Assembly (NCBI GenBank): GCA_963975155.1
Contig: CAXBFG010000010.1
Location: forward strand, 1 to 64,000
Direction: 5' to 3'
Source of the DNA: UBA5109 sp963975155
Lineage (GTDB): Bacteria; Pseudomonadota; Gammaproteobacteria; Pseudomonadales; Pseudohongiellaceae
DNA: 64,000 nt
A program made the position numbers and the translations under genes. Below, one piece after another: positions 44,119 through 53,245 of the stretch (its first letter is position 1; each line of letters opens with the position of its first letter). The notes under the pieces were generated by a model. The model saw only the letters and a program-made list of their open reading frames with translations, was not told the DNA's origin and ran no database searches.

Positions 44119-45735
44119 TTAAATGATATTTTGTTCAGGATGGGCGAAGCGAATTCTAAAGCAGGTCTTCATATCCTCAGTACGATGATAGGATATCTGA
44201 GCCTGATACGCTTCACAAATTTCCTTGCAAATAAACAGGCCAAGCCCTGTGCCTGAGCTATTGGTAGTAAAAAATGGTTCAAATATTTTTTCAACATCTT
44301 CGGCATCGATACCAGGTCCGTCATCAATTATTTCAAGAATAGGATTCTCTGTGATGTTATCAATACTGGCGCGAATACATATATGTGGCTGATTGGTTGT
44401 ATTCAGGTTGTAACGAATACCGTTTTCACTAAGATTGGTTAATATCTGCTCGAGCTGACTGCCATTGAAGCGAATCCTGATAGGTTCATTGAGGAATTCC
44501 AGATCAATATTCACTTTTTCTTTATAGGATGCAGAAAATTTCTCCACAAAATTTTCCAGCCATTGTTTTAAAAATATCTCCTGTGGGGCCATATCCTGAT
44601 TTCTGGAAACACCCAGAATATTGTTAATGATCGAGTTAACCCTTTTGCTGTGTGTTTCAATAATCTCCAGGAGGCGTCTGTCTGCCGGCGTGATAGCGTC
44701 GGACTCCTCCAGTAATTGCCCGGCATGGCTGATAGCGCCCAGAGGGTTGCGAATTTCGTGAGCAATACTGGCAGTTAACCTGCCCAGTGAAATCAGTTTT
44801 AATTGCTGTGCCCTGCTGCTAAGTTTTGAATAATCTTCCAAAAAAATTAGCACGTTGGATTTTTTTTCGGGTTGCAGATAGGAAAAGCTGGCCTGAACCT
44901 GGGGAGATAATTCACTGAACTGAATTGGACTGCTTTTATAATTATTATCGGCCTGCCATAGATGTAATTGCTCAGCTAATTTTGCCGGTAGCTCCAGAAA
45001 CTGTTCAGCATTCTCTTGTAACGTTAATAATTTAATTGCCGAACTGTTTGAATTAAGTATGCCGCCGGCATTATTAACAACGATGATTCCTGTACGCATG
45101 CGCTGAATGACCTGAAAATTCATTTCCTCCAAAGATTGCAGGTCTTCAGCCTGACGTTTAGCCAGCATTTCATTTTTTTGAATTTTCCCTCCCAGAAATT
45201 GCAGTATCAGTGAGATAGCAAATACAGTTAAACCTAGTAAACCGACCTGAACATAAAAATCCTCGGCGCGGTCGAGGACGAAAGACAGATAAACCTCCGA
45301 GTAAAATGCTGCCAGTGTTCCAACGGCAGCAAAGAAAGTCCCCATGCGGTTCTGGAAAAGAATGCTGCCGGCAGAAATGGGTACAATAATCAGATGTGCC
45401 ATGCCAGTGGATACCCCGCCACAGGTATAGCTAAGGACAATAAGCAGCAGAATATCGATGATGATTACAACGAGATACTGTAGAGACTCAAAGGATTTCA
45501 GGCGTGGCAGAAAGCCTCTAAAAAAAAGCAGGGCATTGAAAAAAATGTAAAAAATACTGGTTCTGAAATAAAGTTCCGGATCGACACTACCCAAAAAGTT
45601 CAGATCGGCGGTAAATAAAAAAGAGACTAGAAGAATTAAAGAAAGCAGCAGCCTATAAAGACTGTAGATGTTAAATATCTGGTTATTCTGCTGACGGCGA
45701 TCGTCATCGATATTGACTACGCGAGGATTTAGCAT
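44119..45735 (-). CDS. pilS: Sensor histidine kinase PilS
   Basis: The 538-aa kinase has about six N-terminal membrane helices (residues 25-190), a PAS-like segment with the RTGIIVVNNAGGILNSN strand (about 215-300), a HisKA domain with the phosphorylated His in SIAHEIRNPLGA (near 330), and a HATPase domain with DDGPGID and GTGLGLFI. Six membrane helices that sense PilA within the bilayer are known for PilS. It precedes pilR and follows the PP0621-like gene at 7 bp. Confidence 0.93.
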   Translation of the reverse strand: MLNPRVVNIDDDRRQQNNQIFNIYSLYRLLLSLILLVSFLFTADLNFLGSVDPELYFRTSIFYIFFNALLFFRGFLPRLKSFESLQYLVVIIIDILLLIVLSYTCGGVSTGMAHLIIVPISAGSILFQNRMGTFFAAVGTLAAFYSEVYLSFVLDRAEDFYVQVGLLGLTVFAISLILQFLGGKIQKNEMLAKRQAEDLQSLEEMNFQVIQRMRTGIIVVNNAGGILNSNSSAIKLLTLQENAEQFLELPAKLAEQLHLWQADNNYKSSPIQFSELSPQVQASFSYLQPEKKSNVLIFLEDYSKLSSRAQQLKLISLGRLTASIAHEIRNPLGAISHAGQLLEESDAITPADRRLLEIIETHSKRVNSIINNILGVSRNQDMAPQEIFLKQWLENFVEKFSASYKEKVNIDLEFLNEPIRIRFNGSQLEQILTNLSENGIRYNLNTTNQPHICIRASIDNITENPILEIIDDGPGIDAEDVEKIFEPFFTTNSSGTGLGLFICKEICEAYQAQISYHRTEDMKTCFRIRFAHPEQNII

Positions 45736-45741
45736 AAGCCC

Positions 45742-45990
45742 TTACGTGTCCTTGGTAGTAAATAATTGTTTATGTTCTGGTTTGCAAAACCAGTGTTCCC
45801 CTCCGGCAATAGCTTCATTCTGCGGAAGATGGATTGAACAATACTCACATTTAACCATTTTTTCCCGTACCGGGATTTTCACTTTCTCGGATTCGGCATT
45901 TTTTCTGGCCACTTTGGCCTGATAGTTTTTTATCATGCGCCAAGCCACCAATGCGACTAGAGCGAAGGTCAGGAGTCTGAATAATCCCAT
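45742..45990 (-). CDS. PP0621-family small zinc-ribbon-like membrane protein
   Basis: The 82-aa protein has one N-terminal membrane helix (LFRLLTFALVALVAWRMIKNY) and a short cytoplasmic metal-binding part with CEYCSIHLPQNEAI and HWFCKPEH. This pattern matches the uncharacterised PP0621 family of Pseudomonas, which is commonly encoded just upstream of pilS. It lies 7 bp from pilS and probably shares its promoter. The HxxC/CxxC residues suggest a zinc ribbon. Confidence 0.82.
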   Translation of the reverse strand: MGLFRLLTFALVALVAWRMIKNYQAKVARKNAESEKVKIPVREKMVKCEYCSIHLPQNEAIAGGEHWFCKPEHKQLFTTKDT

Positions 45991-46120
45991 AATACTACCA
46001 GTTTGAAATTGAGTTTTTCAGGATAGCCGTGCGGCTTTACTTAACACTTGTGAATAACAGACAATACCTTACCTGCTACACAATATCCATAGAAGTAAAC
46101 AGGCTTTAAAATTGCAAAAT

Positions 46121-47743
46121 ATGCGTATTCTATTGGTTCAGATGAACCCCCTGGTCGGAGATATTCCCGGTAATACCCAGAAACTTCTGGCAGCAGCAAA
46201 GCAAGGTATTGCTAAGTATGCTGCAGAACTGATTGTATTTCCTGAACTTGTATTGACCGCCTATCCACCAGAAGATCTCTTGCTTCGACCTAGTCTTGAT
46301 CGTCGAATAGAGTCTGCTCTGCAGACCATCAGGCAGGCTAAATTACCAGCCTGGCTGGTGGTTGGTTATCCAGGTAGAGTCGATGGCAAGCTTTACAATA
46401 TGCTGGCAGTTATCCACCACGGGAAATGCCTGACCACCTATCGCAAACAATGTTTACCGAATTACCGGGTCTTTGATGAGAAACGCTATTTCGCGGCGGG
46501 AGATGAAGCTTGCCTACTGACTATAAAAAACATACCGCTTGCCTTTACTATTTGTGAAGATTTATGGGAAGCGCAACCCATGCAGAAGGCTGTTCAGGGA
46601 GGAGCGAAACTGATGATCAATATCAATGGCTCTCCCTATCACACAAATAAGATTCAGGATCGCCAACAAGTGCTTCGACAACGAATTAACGAAAGTCATA
46701 TACCAATTGTCTATGTGAATCAGGTAGGGGGGCAGGATGAGCTGGTTTTTGATGGCGCATCAATGGCTTTTGATAGTGGGGGTAAACTGTGTGCCATGGC
46801 GCCATTGTATGAGGAAGCCATGTTGCCACTGGATTGCATCCTTGATGAAGGAGGTAACTTGTCCTTTGCAGCAGCAGAAATTGCCAAGCAACCAGGTAGA
46901 GAAGAAGGAATTTACCAGGCCCTGGTGCTGGGTTTAAAAGATTATGTCAATAAAAATGGCTTTAAAGGTATTGTGCTGGGGCTCTCGGGTGGGATTGATT
47001 CAGCTCTTACACTGGCCATAGCAGTTGATGCCCTTGGAGCTGAAAGAGTGCATGCGGTGATGATGCCTTTCGCCTATACCTCGGAAATGAGTCAGGAAGA
47101 TGCGCGTCTGCAAGCAATGATGCTTGGTGTCAACTATCGGGTTATACCGATAGCGGAAATTTATAATAGTTTTATGCAGGCACTTAATGATGAGTTTGCC
47201 GGCATGAGTCCTGATATAGCAGAACAGAATATTCAGGCACGTAGCCGCGGCGTGGTATTAATGGCCATCTCAAACAAGAAACATCTACTGGTTCTGACGA
47301 CCGGCAATAAAAGTGAACTGGCGGTGGGTTATTCCACACTCTATGGGGACATGGCAGGTGGATTCGATGTTATAAAAGATGTTCCCAAAATGCTGGTCTA
47401 TGAACTCGCTCGTTTTCGAAATACGATTTCAGATGTTATTCCGCAACGGGTAATTGACCGAGCGCCTTCAGCAGAGCTGGCGCCTGATCAGGTTGATGAA
47501 GATAATCTGCCGCCTTATCCTGTGCTGGATCAGATTCTGGAAATGTATATTGAGCAGGATGCTAGTTCTGACGAAATTATTACCAAAGGTTTTGCCAGAG
47601 AAACAGTGGAAAAAGTTATTCGGCTGGTTGATCGTAATGAGCATAAACGCAGGCAGGCGCCAATTGGAGTGAGGATAAGTAAAAGAGGTTTTGGCAAGGA
47701 CAGACGTTATCCGATTACATCAGGCTGGCAGTTAGGTGATTAA
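46121..47743 (+). CDS. nadE: Glutamine-dependent NAD+ synthetase
   Basis: NadE makes NAD from deamido-NAD, ATP and glutamine. The N-terminal nitrilase-like glutaminase domain holds Glu in FPELVLTAYPPEDLL, Lys in YRKQCLPNYRVFDEKRYF and the catalytic Cys in FTICEDLWE (near residue 145). The C-terminal synthetase domain starts at GLSGGIDSALTLA. At 540 aa it is the common two-domain bacterial form. Start ATG 46121 matches the family N-terminus; TTG 46112 is nearer an AGG and adds three residues. Confidence 0.95.
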   Translation: MRILLVQMNPLVGDIPGNTQKLLAAAKQGIAKYAAELIVFPELVLTAYPPEDLLLRPSLDRRIESALQTIRQAKLPAWLVVGYPGRVDGKLYNMLAVIHHGKCLTTYRKQCLPNYRVFDEKRYFAAGDEACLLTIKNIPLAFTICEDLWEAQPMQKAVQGGAKLMININGSPYHTNKIQDRQQVLRQRINESHIPIVYVNQVGGQDELVFDGASMAFDSGGKLCAMAPLYEEAMLPLDCILDEGGNLSFAAAEIAKQPGREEGIYQALVLGLKDYVNKNGFKGIVLGLSGGIDSALTLAIAVDALGAERVHAVMMPFAYTSEMSQEDARLQAMMLGVNYRVIPIAEIYNSFMQALNDEFAGMSPDIAEQNIQARSRGVVLMAISNKKHLLVLTTGNKSELAVGYSTLYGDMAGGFDVIKDVPKMLVYELARFRNTISDVIPQRVIDRAPSAELAPDQVDEDNLPPYPVLDQILEMYIEQDASSDEIITKGFARETVEKVIRLVDRNEHKRRQAPIGVRISKRGFGKDRRYPITSGWQLGD

Positions 47744-47949
47744 AATATTGGCGTTTATTGCGCTGGCTGTCTCTTCGCTAAAATAGTTTTTGTTCGAGTC
47801 ACTTGGGGGCAGTCAGCGCAACAAGCACTCAAGATAAATACTAAAGGCATAGCTTAGTTGCTGATAATATAAATAGATTGTCATTACCGACACTGCTGTA
47901 TAAGCCAAAATCATTATCCAAGGCTGATTGATAGGAGCTTGTACCTTTA

Positions 47950-47975
47950 CAACTCCTACAACTCCTACAACTCCG
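47950..47975. repeat. 9-bp tandem repeat, three copies
   Basis: CAACTCCTA occurs twice exactly and a third time with the last bases changed, right next to the 3' end of the methyltransferase gene. Too short and too tight for a CRISPR; probably slippage. Confidence 0.7.
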
Positions 47976-48647
47976 CTATATTTCAGGCTTGCGAAATGTA
48001 TAAACGATGTGGGCATCGGTACTTATACTTTTTGACTCAATTTGAGCATCCAGGCGCTTTGCAATTTCTTCAAACCAGTCAGGGAAAAAACGGAAACAAT
48101 CTACAGGATAACGATGGTATTGAAAGCCCGGCATAACAGTATGAAATATCATGTGGCCGCCGGGCTTTAGTAAGTTATAGCAGTCTGACACATGCTTGTA
48201 GGGGTCTATGATATGCTCAATCATTGCGTGCGATGCTATCAGGTTGACCTTTGGCAATGTCGCAGGAGGAGAGTTTTCATAATCCCATTGATAATCCATG
48301 TCTTCATGAAGTCCGGCGGTTAAAATTTGGCTGTGATCAATCCCGGAAATTTCACTATATCCCTTAATCGCTGATCGGCATTCACCTGGAAGCAGCATGG
48401 TATAAGAAGGATCTGCAACCTTCCGAATTGCTTGAGCTAGCTCGCCAATAATTACTTCAGATTCACTTGTAGGATTTAAGTAGGTATCTTTATCCGCTAG
48501 CTTCCCATCCAAAAAGCCCGTATAGATTTGACTGAAATCATTTATTTGGCGTCTGGAGATTTCTGTTTTAAGTAAACGTAAGGGGCAGACCTGCAATATT
48601 TTTCTATAAACAGCATTCCGAATATTCTTTATCAAGTCAATCTCCAT
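47976..48647 (-). CDS. SAM-dependent methyltransferase-like protein, orphan
   Basis: This 223-aa protein has the second half of a class I methyltransferase: ASHAMIEHIIDPYKHVSDCYNLLKPGGHMIFHT followed by DCFRFFPDWFEEIA, a pattern seen in enzymes acting on sugars or glycan precursors. The usual N-terminal GxGxG SAM loop is not evident; the sequence near GIDHSQILTAGLHED may replace it. No neighbour relates to it. The gene and its flanks look more AT-rich than the surroundings, so transfer is plausible. Substrate unknown. Confidence 0.7.
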   Translation of the reverse strand: MEIDLIKNIRNAVYRKILQVCPLRLLKTEISRRQINDFSQIYTGFLDGKLADKDTYLNPTSESEVIIGELAQAIRKVADPSYTMLLPGECRSAIKGYSEISGIDHSQILTAGLHEDMDYQWDYENSPPATLPKVNLIASHAMIEHIIDPYKHVSDCYNLLKPGGHMIFHTVMPGFQYHRYPVDCFRFFPDWFEEIAKRLDAQIESKSISTDAHIVYTFRKPEI

Positions 48648-48930
48648 TATCTAACATCATATTAACCCCCTGAAACTAAGCAGAATTAATGACAGGGAAT
48701 GAAAAAACTCATTTTTAGCTTCACTACGATTCAGGTACCACAAAGCTCACAGTTATTAGGGACCAGCCGTGAGCTTATATCATACTATTCTAATGTCATT
48801 TACAAAAATAAGACTAAACTTAAGCTTCGTTGTTGGCCGTAAGTGGGCATTTGAATAATTTTCTAACAGCCACTTGGCGGATATATTCTACATTAAAGGC
48901 CCCGATTCGAAGTCAGTCATAATATTTTGG

Positions 48931-49827
48931 TCATAGATTAAACCAGCGTTGTGAGAGGCCGGAACTGAGAGCCAGCTGTTCGGATATGGCAGTAAAGGCG
49001 TCACGATCAACACCACGCCAGCTTAGGTTTTCGATTTTGGTTTCCAGATGGTCCTGGTGCATGTCGCAGACAATGGTGGTCAGGAGCTTGTTGAGTGGCA
49101 GCATTTCTCTGTGTGCATTGAGCAAAGCCTGAATGCGTGAAGCTCCCCTGAATTTCATTTCGGCAATGGCGTCTATATTTTCCAGTACGCTGTCTATGCA
49201 GGTGTATTTTTTGAGGATTCTGGCGGCAGTTGTATAGCCTACGCCGGGAATGCCCGGGATATTGTCGACCTTGTCACCGGACATTGCCAGCAGGTCAGGA
49301 ATTTGTTCGGGTTTAACCCCGAAATGTTTTTCCACGCCGCGGCGATTGAGAACCGTGCCGCGGGCAAAATCCCACCAGGCATCTTCTTCGCCGAGGATGA
49401 GCTGGGTTAAATCCTTGTCGGCGCTGACTACGGTGATAGCGAATCCCTGTGACCTGAAGTAGGTAGAGAGTGAACCAATAATATCGTCCGCTTCATAACG
49501 GTTGCTGCCAAATTCAGGAATGCCCACGGCCTGACAAAACTGACGGCATTGGGCAAACTGGTTTTTAAGGTCCGGCGGTGTAGGTGGACGGTTCGCCTTG
49601 TATTCAGGGTAAAGTTCGCGACGGTAAGATTCGGTTTGGCTCGCATCAAAGGCGCAAACGATATGTTGAGGTTGTTTTTGCTTCAATATCTGAAACAGAA
49701 AGTCACTGAATCCGAACACGGCATTGCTGGGATTGCCGCTGAGATCGGTGATTGAATCATCATAGACATGCCAGGCACGGAAAATATAAATACTGGAATC
49801 GATCAAATAAACGCGTGGTTGTGGCAT
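48931..49827 (-). CDS. 5'-3' exonuclease / flap endonuclease-like protein
   Basis: The 298-aa protein has the fold of the PolA N-terminal 5'-nuclease. Metal-binding Asp residues are seen at LIDSSIYIFRAW (D10), AFDAS, YEADDIIG and SADKDLTQL, and the helix-hairpin-helix region is GDKVDNIPGIPGVG. It may act in Okazaki-fragment processing or like Xni/ExoIX, though it keeps the full set of acidic residues. It stands alone. I leave the symbol blank because ExoIX and generic PolA-type proteins are hard to separate by eye. Confidence 0.9.
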   Translation of the reverse strand: MPQPRVYLIDSSIYIFRAWHVYDDSITDLSGNPSNAVFGFSDFLFQILKQKQPQHIVCAFDASQTESYRRELYPEYKANRPPTPPDLKNQFAQCRQFCQAVGIPEFGSNRYEADDIIGSLSTYFRSQGFAITVVSADKDLTQLILGEEDAWWDFARGTVLNRRGVEKHFGVKPEQIPDLLAMSGDKVDNIPGIPGVGYTTAARILKKYTCIDSVLENIDAIAEMKFRGASRIQALLNAHREMLPLNKLLTTIVCDMHQDHLETKIENLSWRGVDRDAFTAISEQLALSSGLSQRWFNL

Positions 49828-49912
49828 GAGCGAATTCTAACTCTTTACACACCATGTCTACAGGCTTTTTGTTATGATTAGGACTTTTACAGGAATAGAG
49901 CAGGGAAAAATG

Positions 49913-50461
49913 ATGAAAGCAATCATCAGGGCAGGTTTGGGACTAGCACTTGCAGTGCTGTTATTTGCGTGCACCAAGATCGATGAAAACGCTGACACGC
50001 GTGCTGGCGATACGAATATTCAGGCCGCTTCAGTTGTTATCAGTACTGTGCAGGCCGCCGCCGATTCCACGGCTGGCACTTTTCAGGATCTTAGCGGCAG
50101 ACCTCTTGAAATCTCAGACTTCGCAGGTCGAAAGCTGCTGATTAATTACTGGGCCACATGGTGTGCGCCCTGCATAAAAGAAATTCCGTCCCTGAGCAGT
50201 GCGGCGCAACAGCTTGGTAGTGAAGATTATGTGGTTGTACTGGCCTCTGATGAATCCCTGGAAACCATCAGCACCTTCATTGCCGAGAATGAATTTAGTG
50301 GCAATTTCATAAAACTGAATACCTTTTTTGCAAGCCATGGTATTCAGGCGGTACCAAGCACCGTGTTATATGATGAGTTTGGCCAGGAATTAAACAGCTG
50401 GTTGGGGGCCTATGAATGGGACAGTGAAGCAGTATTAGCTGAGCTGAGGTCCTATGAATAA
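49913..50461 (+). CDS. TlpA-like thiol-disulfide lipoprotein
   Basis: From ATG 49913 (six bases after AGGGA) the protein has 182 aa, with lipoprotein signal peptide MKAIIRAGLGLALAVLLFAC. A thioredoxin-like domain carries NYWATWCAPCIKEIPSLS with the CxxC near residue 84 and the cis-Pro region AVPSTVLYDEFG. It is likely a periplasmic reductase, perhaps for cytochrome c maturation or envelope proteins. Its stop overlaps the next gene by 8 bp, tying it to the flavoprotein. Confidence 0.9.
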   Translation: MKAIIRAGLGLALAVLLFACTKIDENADTRAGDTNIQAASVVISTVQAAADSTAGTFQDLSGRPLEISDFAGRKLLINYWATWCAPCIKEIPSLSSAAQQLGSEDYVVVLASDESLETISTFIAENEFSGNFIKLNTFFASHGIQAVPSTVLYDEFGQELNSWLGAYEWDSEAVLAELRSYE

Positions 50462-51683
50462 ACAACATTGTATTATCGTAGGTGCCAGTCATGCTGCCGG
50501 AGAATTATGCTCCATTCTTAGAAAGGAAGGCTGGACAGGAGAAATCACCCTTATCGGCGATGAAGAGTATCTCCCCTACAACCGTCCACCGCTCTCAAAA
50601 ACCTTTTTAGCCGGTGATAAGAGTGTTTATGATCTCTTGATTCGTCATGCCGAAGCCTATGAGAAAGTGGACATAACTTGTCTGCTGGGAGTCAGGGTTG
50701 AAAGTATCGACCGCTCCGCTAAAACTATAACGCTTAGTAATGAATCAACAATGGCTTATGACAAGCTGGTGCTGACAACGGGTGCCCGAGTCAGACATCT
50801 GGATATTCCGGGAGCCGATCTGCAAAATATTTTCTATCTGCGTACTATCTACGATGCTGACCAGATCAGGCCGCACATCAGGAAAAATCAGCGCGCAGTG
50901 ATTATCGGTGGGGGCTATATTGGTCTGGAAACTGCAGCCATGCTGCGCAGTGCTGGTATGCAAGTAAGTTTGCTGGAAAGAGATGCGCGTATTTTAAACC
51001 GTGTCGCAGCTCCTGAAATTTCTGAATTTTTCACGCGTGTGCATCTTGAAGAAGGTCTGGAATTGATTACAGGCATCGAAGTCAGTCACTTTTCGGGTGA
51101 TAAAACTGCCAGGCGGGTGCATAGTTCTGATGGTCGTGAGATTGAAGCCGACCTGTTTATAGTAGGCGTTGGCGTGATCCCGAATATTGAATTGGCAGAA
51201 GCAGCCGGCCTGGAAGTCAGCAATGGTATTGTGGTTAATGAATTTGCACAAAGCAGTGATCCGGATATTCTCGCGGCGGGTGACTGTACCTATCATAAGA
51301 ATAAACACTACCAGCTCTGGCTACGTCTGGAATCCATCCAGAATGCTGTTGAACAGGCAAAAGTAGTGGCTAAAACCATCTGTGGCAAGCAAGAAGAATA
51401 TGATGAAATTCCCTGGTTCTGGTCTGACCAATATGATCTTAAACTGCAGATTGCCGGATTGTCCTCCGGCTATGACAATCTGATTGTGAGAGGTGATTTA
51501 ACTCAGGGTCGCAAAATTGCGGTGTTTTATTTTAAAGGCCAAAACCTGTTAGCTGTCGATGCCGTTAATAGCCCTCAGGAATTCATGTTTGGTAAGCGGG
51601 TACTGGCGCAAGGACTGTCGCTTGATCTGGCTCGTCTTGCTGATAATTCAATCCCGATGCGTGATTTGGTCAAACTTGATTAA
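50454..51683 (+). CDS. NAD(P)H-ferredoxin/rubredoxin-type FAD oxidoreductase
   Basis: A 409-aa pyridine-nucleotide-disulfide-family flavoprotein without a redox Cys pair. The FAD loop at the N-terminus (IIVGASHAAGELCSIL), the PYNRPPLSK segment, the NAD loop VIIGGGYIGLETAAMLRSAG, the ILAAGDCT FAD site and a C-terminal reductase domain starting PWFWSDQYDLKLQIAG are all typical of ferredoxin reductases of class I P450 or dioxygenase systems. It is coupled to the TlpA lipoprotein gene. A matching adrenodoxin-type ferredoxin is encoded 1 kb downstream (52.7 kb). No P450 or oxygenase is in the window. Confidence 0.92.
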   Translation: MNKQHCIIVGASHAAGELCSILRKEGWTGEITLIGDEEYLPYNRPPLSKTFLAGDKSVYDLLIRHAEAYEKVDITCLLGVRVESIDRSAKTITLSNESTMAYDKLVLTTGARVRHLDIPGADLQNIFYLRTIYDADQIRPHIRKNQRAVIIGGGYIGLETAAMLRSAGMQVSLLERDARILNRVAAPEISEFFTRVHLEEGLELITGIEVSHFSGDKTARRVHSSDGREIEADLFIVGVGVIPNIELAEAAGLEVSNGIVVNEFAQSSDPDILAAGDCTYHKNKHYQLWLRLESIQNAVEQAKVVAKTICGKQEEYDEIPWFWSDQYDLKLQIAGLSSGYDNLIVRGDLTQGRKIAVFYFKGQNLLAVDAVNSPQEFMFGKRVLAQGLSLDLARLADNSIPMRDLVKLD

Positions 51684-51800
51684 GTTATTAGGGTGTCTCT
51701 GCCTGAATAATACCCGTTCGGGTCAGGTGACTGAAGTTTGCAGGTGAAGAGCGGGAGCTGGCGAACCGCAAACCGGGTGAAATAGTAGCAGTGAAAAGTT

Positions 51801-52472
51801 TTAAGCACTATCACCAACAACCTTCTGTTTGTTGCCTGGCTGAGCAATTTTTTCTGATAGAAAGCTATCGTCTGCATTTTTTCGTTCCAGGTAATAGGTC
51901 AGTGGCGGGTAAATAATCAGTTCAAAGATAAACAGCAGGTAAAAAAAGGCGGCACCAAAGGGAATCACCTGGTCAGTATTCTTCCAGGTGCTGATATCAC
52001 TATCCAGATTAAAATATAACTGCAGGCTGACATAGACGAATATGCCTAATGACCAGCGCAGCAAGGTTAAATAGGCTCGGGTGGCAGTGGCAAAGTTATC
52101 GAAAAAAAATAATGTGCCGCCACCAAAGTTTATAAAGACCAGTAAGGCATAAAAAAGCATACCCTCCGTTCCGCCAATGTCATATGACAGCCAGGCAAAA
52201 ATAACCGCAAGTGTTGTGAACAACAAAATACGAAAAATACGCAAAAGCATGCCCTGGGTATGGATGAGTAATGGCAAAACAATCAGCACACCGCTGGCGA
52301 TGGCCAGAAATTCAGCCTGAATGATGTAGCCCAGAATTTCCTGATTTGTCCAGAGCAGGTATTGAGCCTTGAAAAGTAAAGAGAAGTTGAAAATACCGGC
52401 CATTAACAGCAGGGGTGAAGCAGCTGCCAGGCAACAGACCATAAGTTGTTTACGTTGACGCGTCTTATCCAT
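51801..52472 (-). CDS. Six-helix integral membrane protein of unknown function
   Basis: The 223-aa protein has about six hydrophobic helices (near residues 11-33, 48-70, 76-96, 104-126, 136-155 and 171-195) and a charged C-terminal tail of about 25 residues. I do not recognise the family and see no catalytic motif. It lies between the ferredoxin reductase and ferredoxin genes but on the opposite strand. Confidence 0.7.
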   Translation of the reverse strand: MDKTRQRKQLMVCCLAAASPLLLMAGIFNFSLLFKAQYLLWTNQEILGYIIQAEFLAIASGVLIVLPLLIHTQGMLLRIFRILLFTTLAVIFAWLSYDIGGTEGMLFYALLVFINFGGGTLFFFDNFATATRAYLTLLRWSLGIFVYVSLQLYFNLDSDISTWKNTDQVIPFGAAFFYLLFIFELIIYPPLTYYLERKNADDSFLSEKIAQPGNKQKVVGDSA

Positions 52473-52624
52473 CTTGTTTAACCCGATGCTTACTGGCTAT
52501 GAAATATGTACTGCAGACGCCGGTCTGATTCAATGATGTTGTAACCATAAGAAATTATTCCGGTGGATGCAATTTTAAATAGTGCAGAAATGAGCTTTGA
52601 TGCTTTATTGAGTAATTACTGCGC

Positions 52625-52652
52625 TTTATCTGCAAGCGCAAAGCGGTATAAT
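52625..52652 (+). promoter_or_regulatory. Probable promoter of the ferredoxin gene
   Basis: A perfect TATAAT (52647-52652) stands 47 bp before the ferredoxin ATG; the -35 candidate TTTATC (52625-52630) is weak. CGCTTT and AAAGCG flank the spacer as an inverted repeat, so an activator or repressor site may overlap it. Confidence 0.55.
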
Positions 52653-52699
52653 ACGCGGCAATTAATTTTTAGCTGAAACACACAAATTCGGAGTATTTG

Positions 52700-53020
52700 A
52701 TGCCATTAGTTACCTATATCAGTCATGACGGTGCCATTAATGAGATTGAAGTGCCTACCGGCAATTCTGTTATGCAGGGTGCGGTGGACAATATGCTTGA
52801 TGGCATTATTGCAGAGTGTGGTGGTTCCTGTAGCTGTGCAACCTGCCATTGCTATGTTGATGAAGCCTGGCTGGACAAGGTTCCTGCTGCCAGTGAAATG
52901 GAGAAGGATATGCTGGAGTGCGTGCTTGAACCAAAGGATAACAGTCGGTTAAGTTGTCAGATTCAAATTACAGACGAACTGGATGGTCTGGTTGTCAGGC
53001 TACCTGAATCACAATTTTAA
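52700..53020 (+). CDS. Adrenodoxin-type 2Fe-2S ferredoxin
   Basis: The 106-aa protein binds a 2Fe-2S cluster through Cys40, Cys46, Cys49 and Cys86, exactly the C-x5-C-x2-C-x36-C spacing of adrenodoxin, putidaredoxin and related vertebrate-type ferredoxins. The start ATG at 52700 has GGAG seven bases upstream. It is monocistronic with its own promoter and terminator. It probably receives electrons from the flavoprotein at 50.5 kb and passes them to a monooxygenase encoded elsewhere. Confidence 0.93.
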   Translation: MPLVTYISHDGAINEIEVPTGNSVMQGAVDNMLDGIIAECGGSCSCATCHCYVDEAWLDKVPAASEMEKDMLECVLEPKDNSRLSCQIQITDELDGLVVRLPESQF

Positions 53021-53122
53021 TTTTTTTCAAGCTGAAAGGAACTTATACCCTGGATAGTGTTCCAAATAAGCGCATACAAATTTTTCTGGGGTCCCCCCTT
53101 TTCTCCAGTTAACATGTATTTG

Positions 53123-53158
53123 AACCCGCTACGTATATTTGCGCTAGCGGGTTTTTTT
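53123..53158 (+). terminator. Rho-independent terminator after the ferredoxin gene
   Basis: AACCCGCTA (53123-53131) pairs with TAGCGGGTT (53145-53153) around a 13-base loop, followed by a T-run. It lies about 100 bp after the stop, so the transcript has a longish 3' untranslated part. Confidence 0.8.
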
Positions 53159-53245
53159 GTGAGCTTCTTAACAGTACTGGGAAGTAGAGCTCAGTAAAAT
53201 ACCCTCCAAACCAGACAAAACCTGCTTTCAGGAATCAGGATTTAG

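Noticed and set aside
47950..47975. Short tandem repeat considered as a CRISPR remnant
   Set aside because: Repeats are 9 bp with no spacers and no cas genes are present anywhere in the window.
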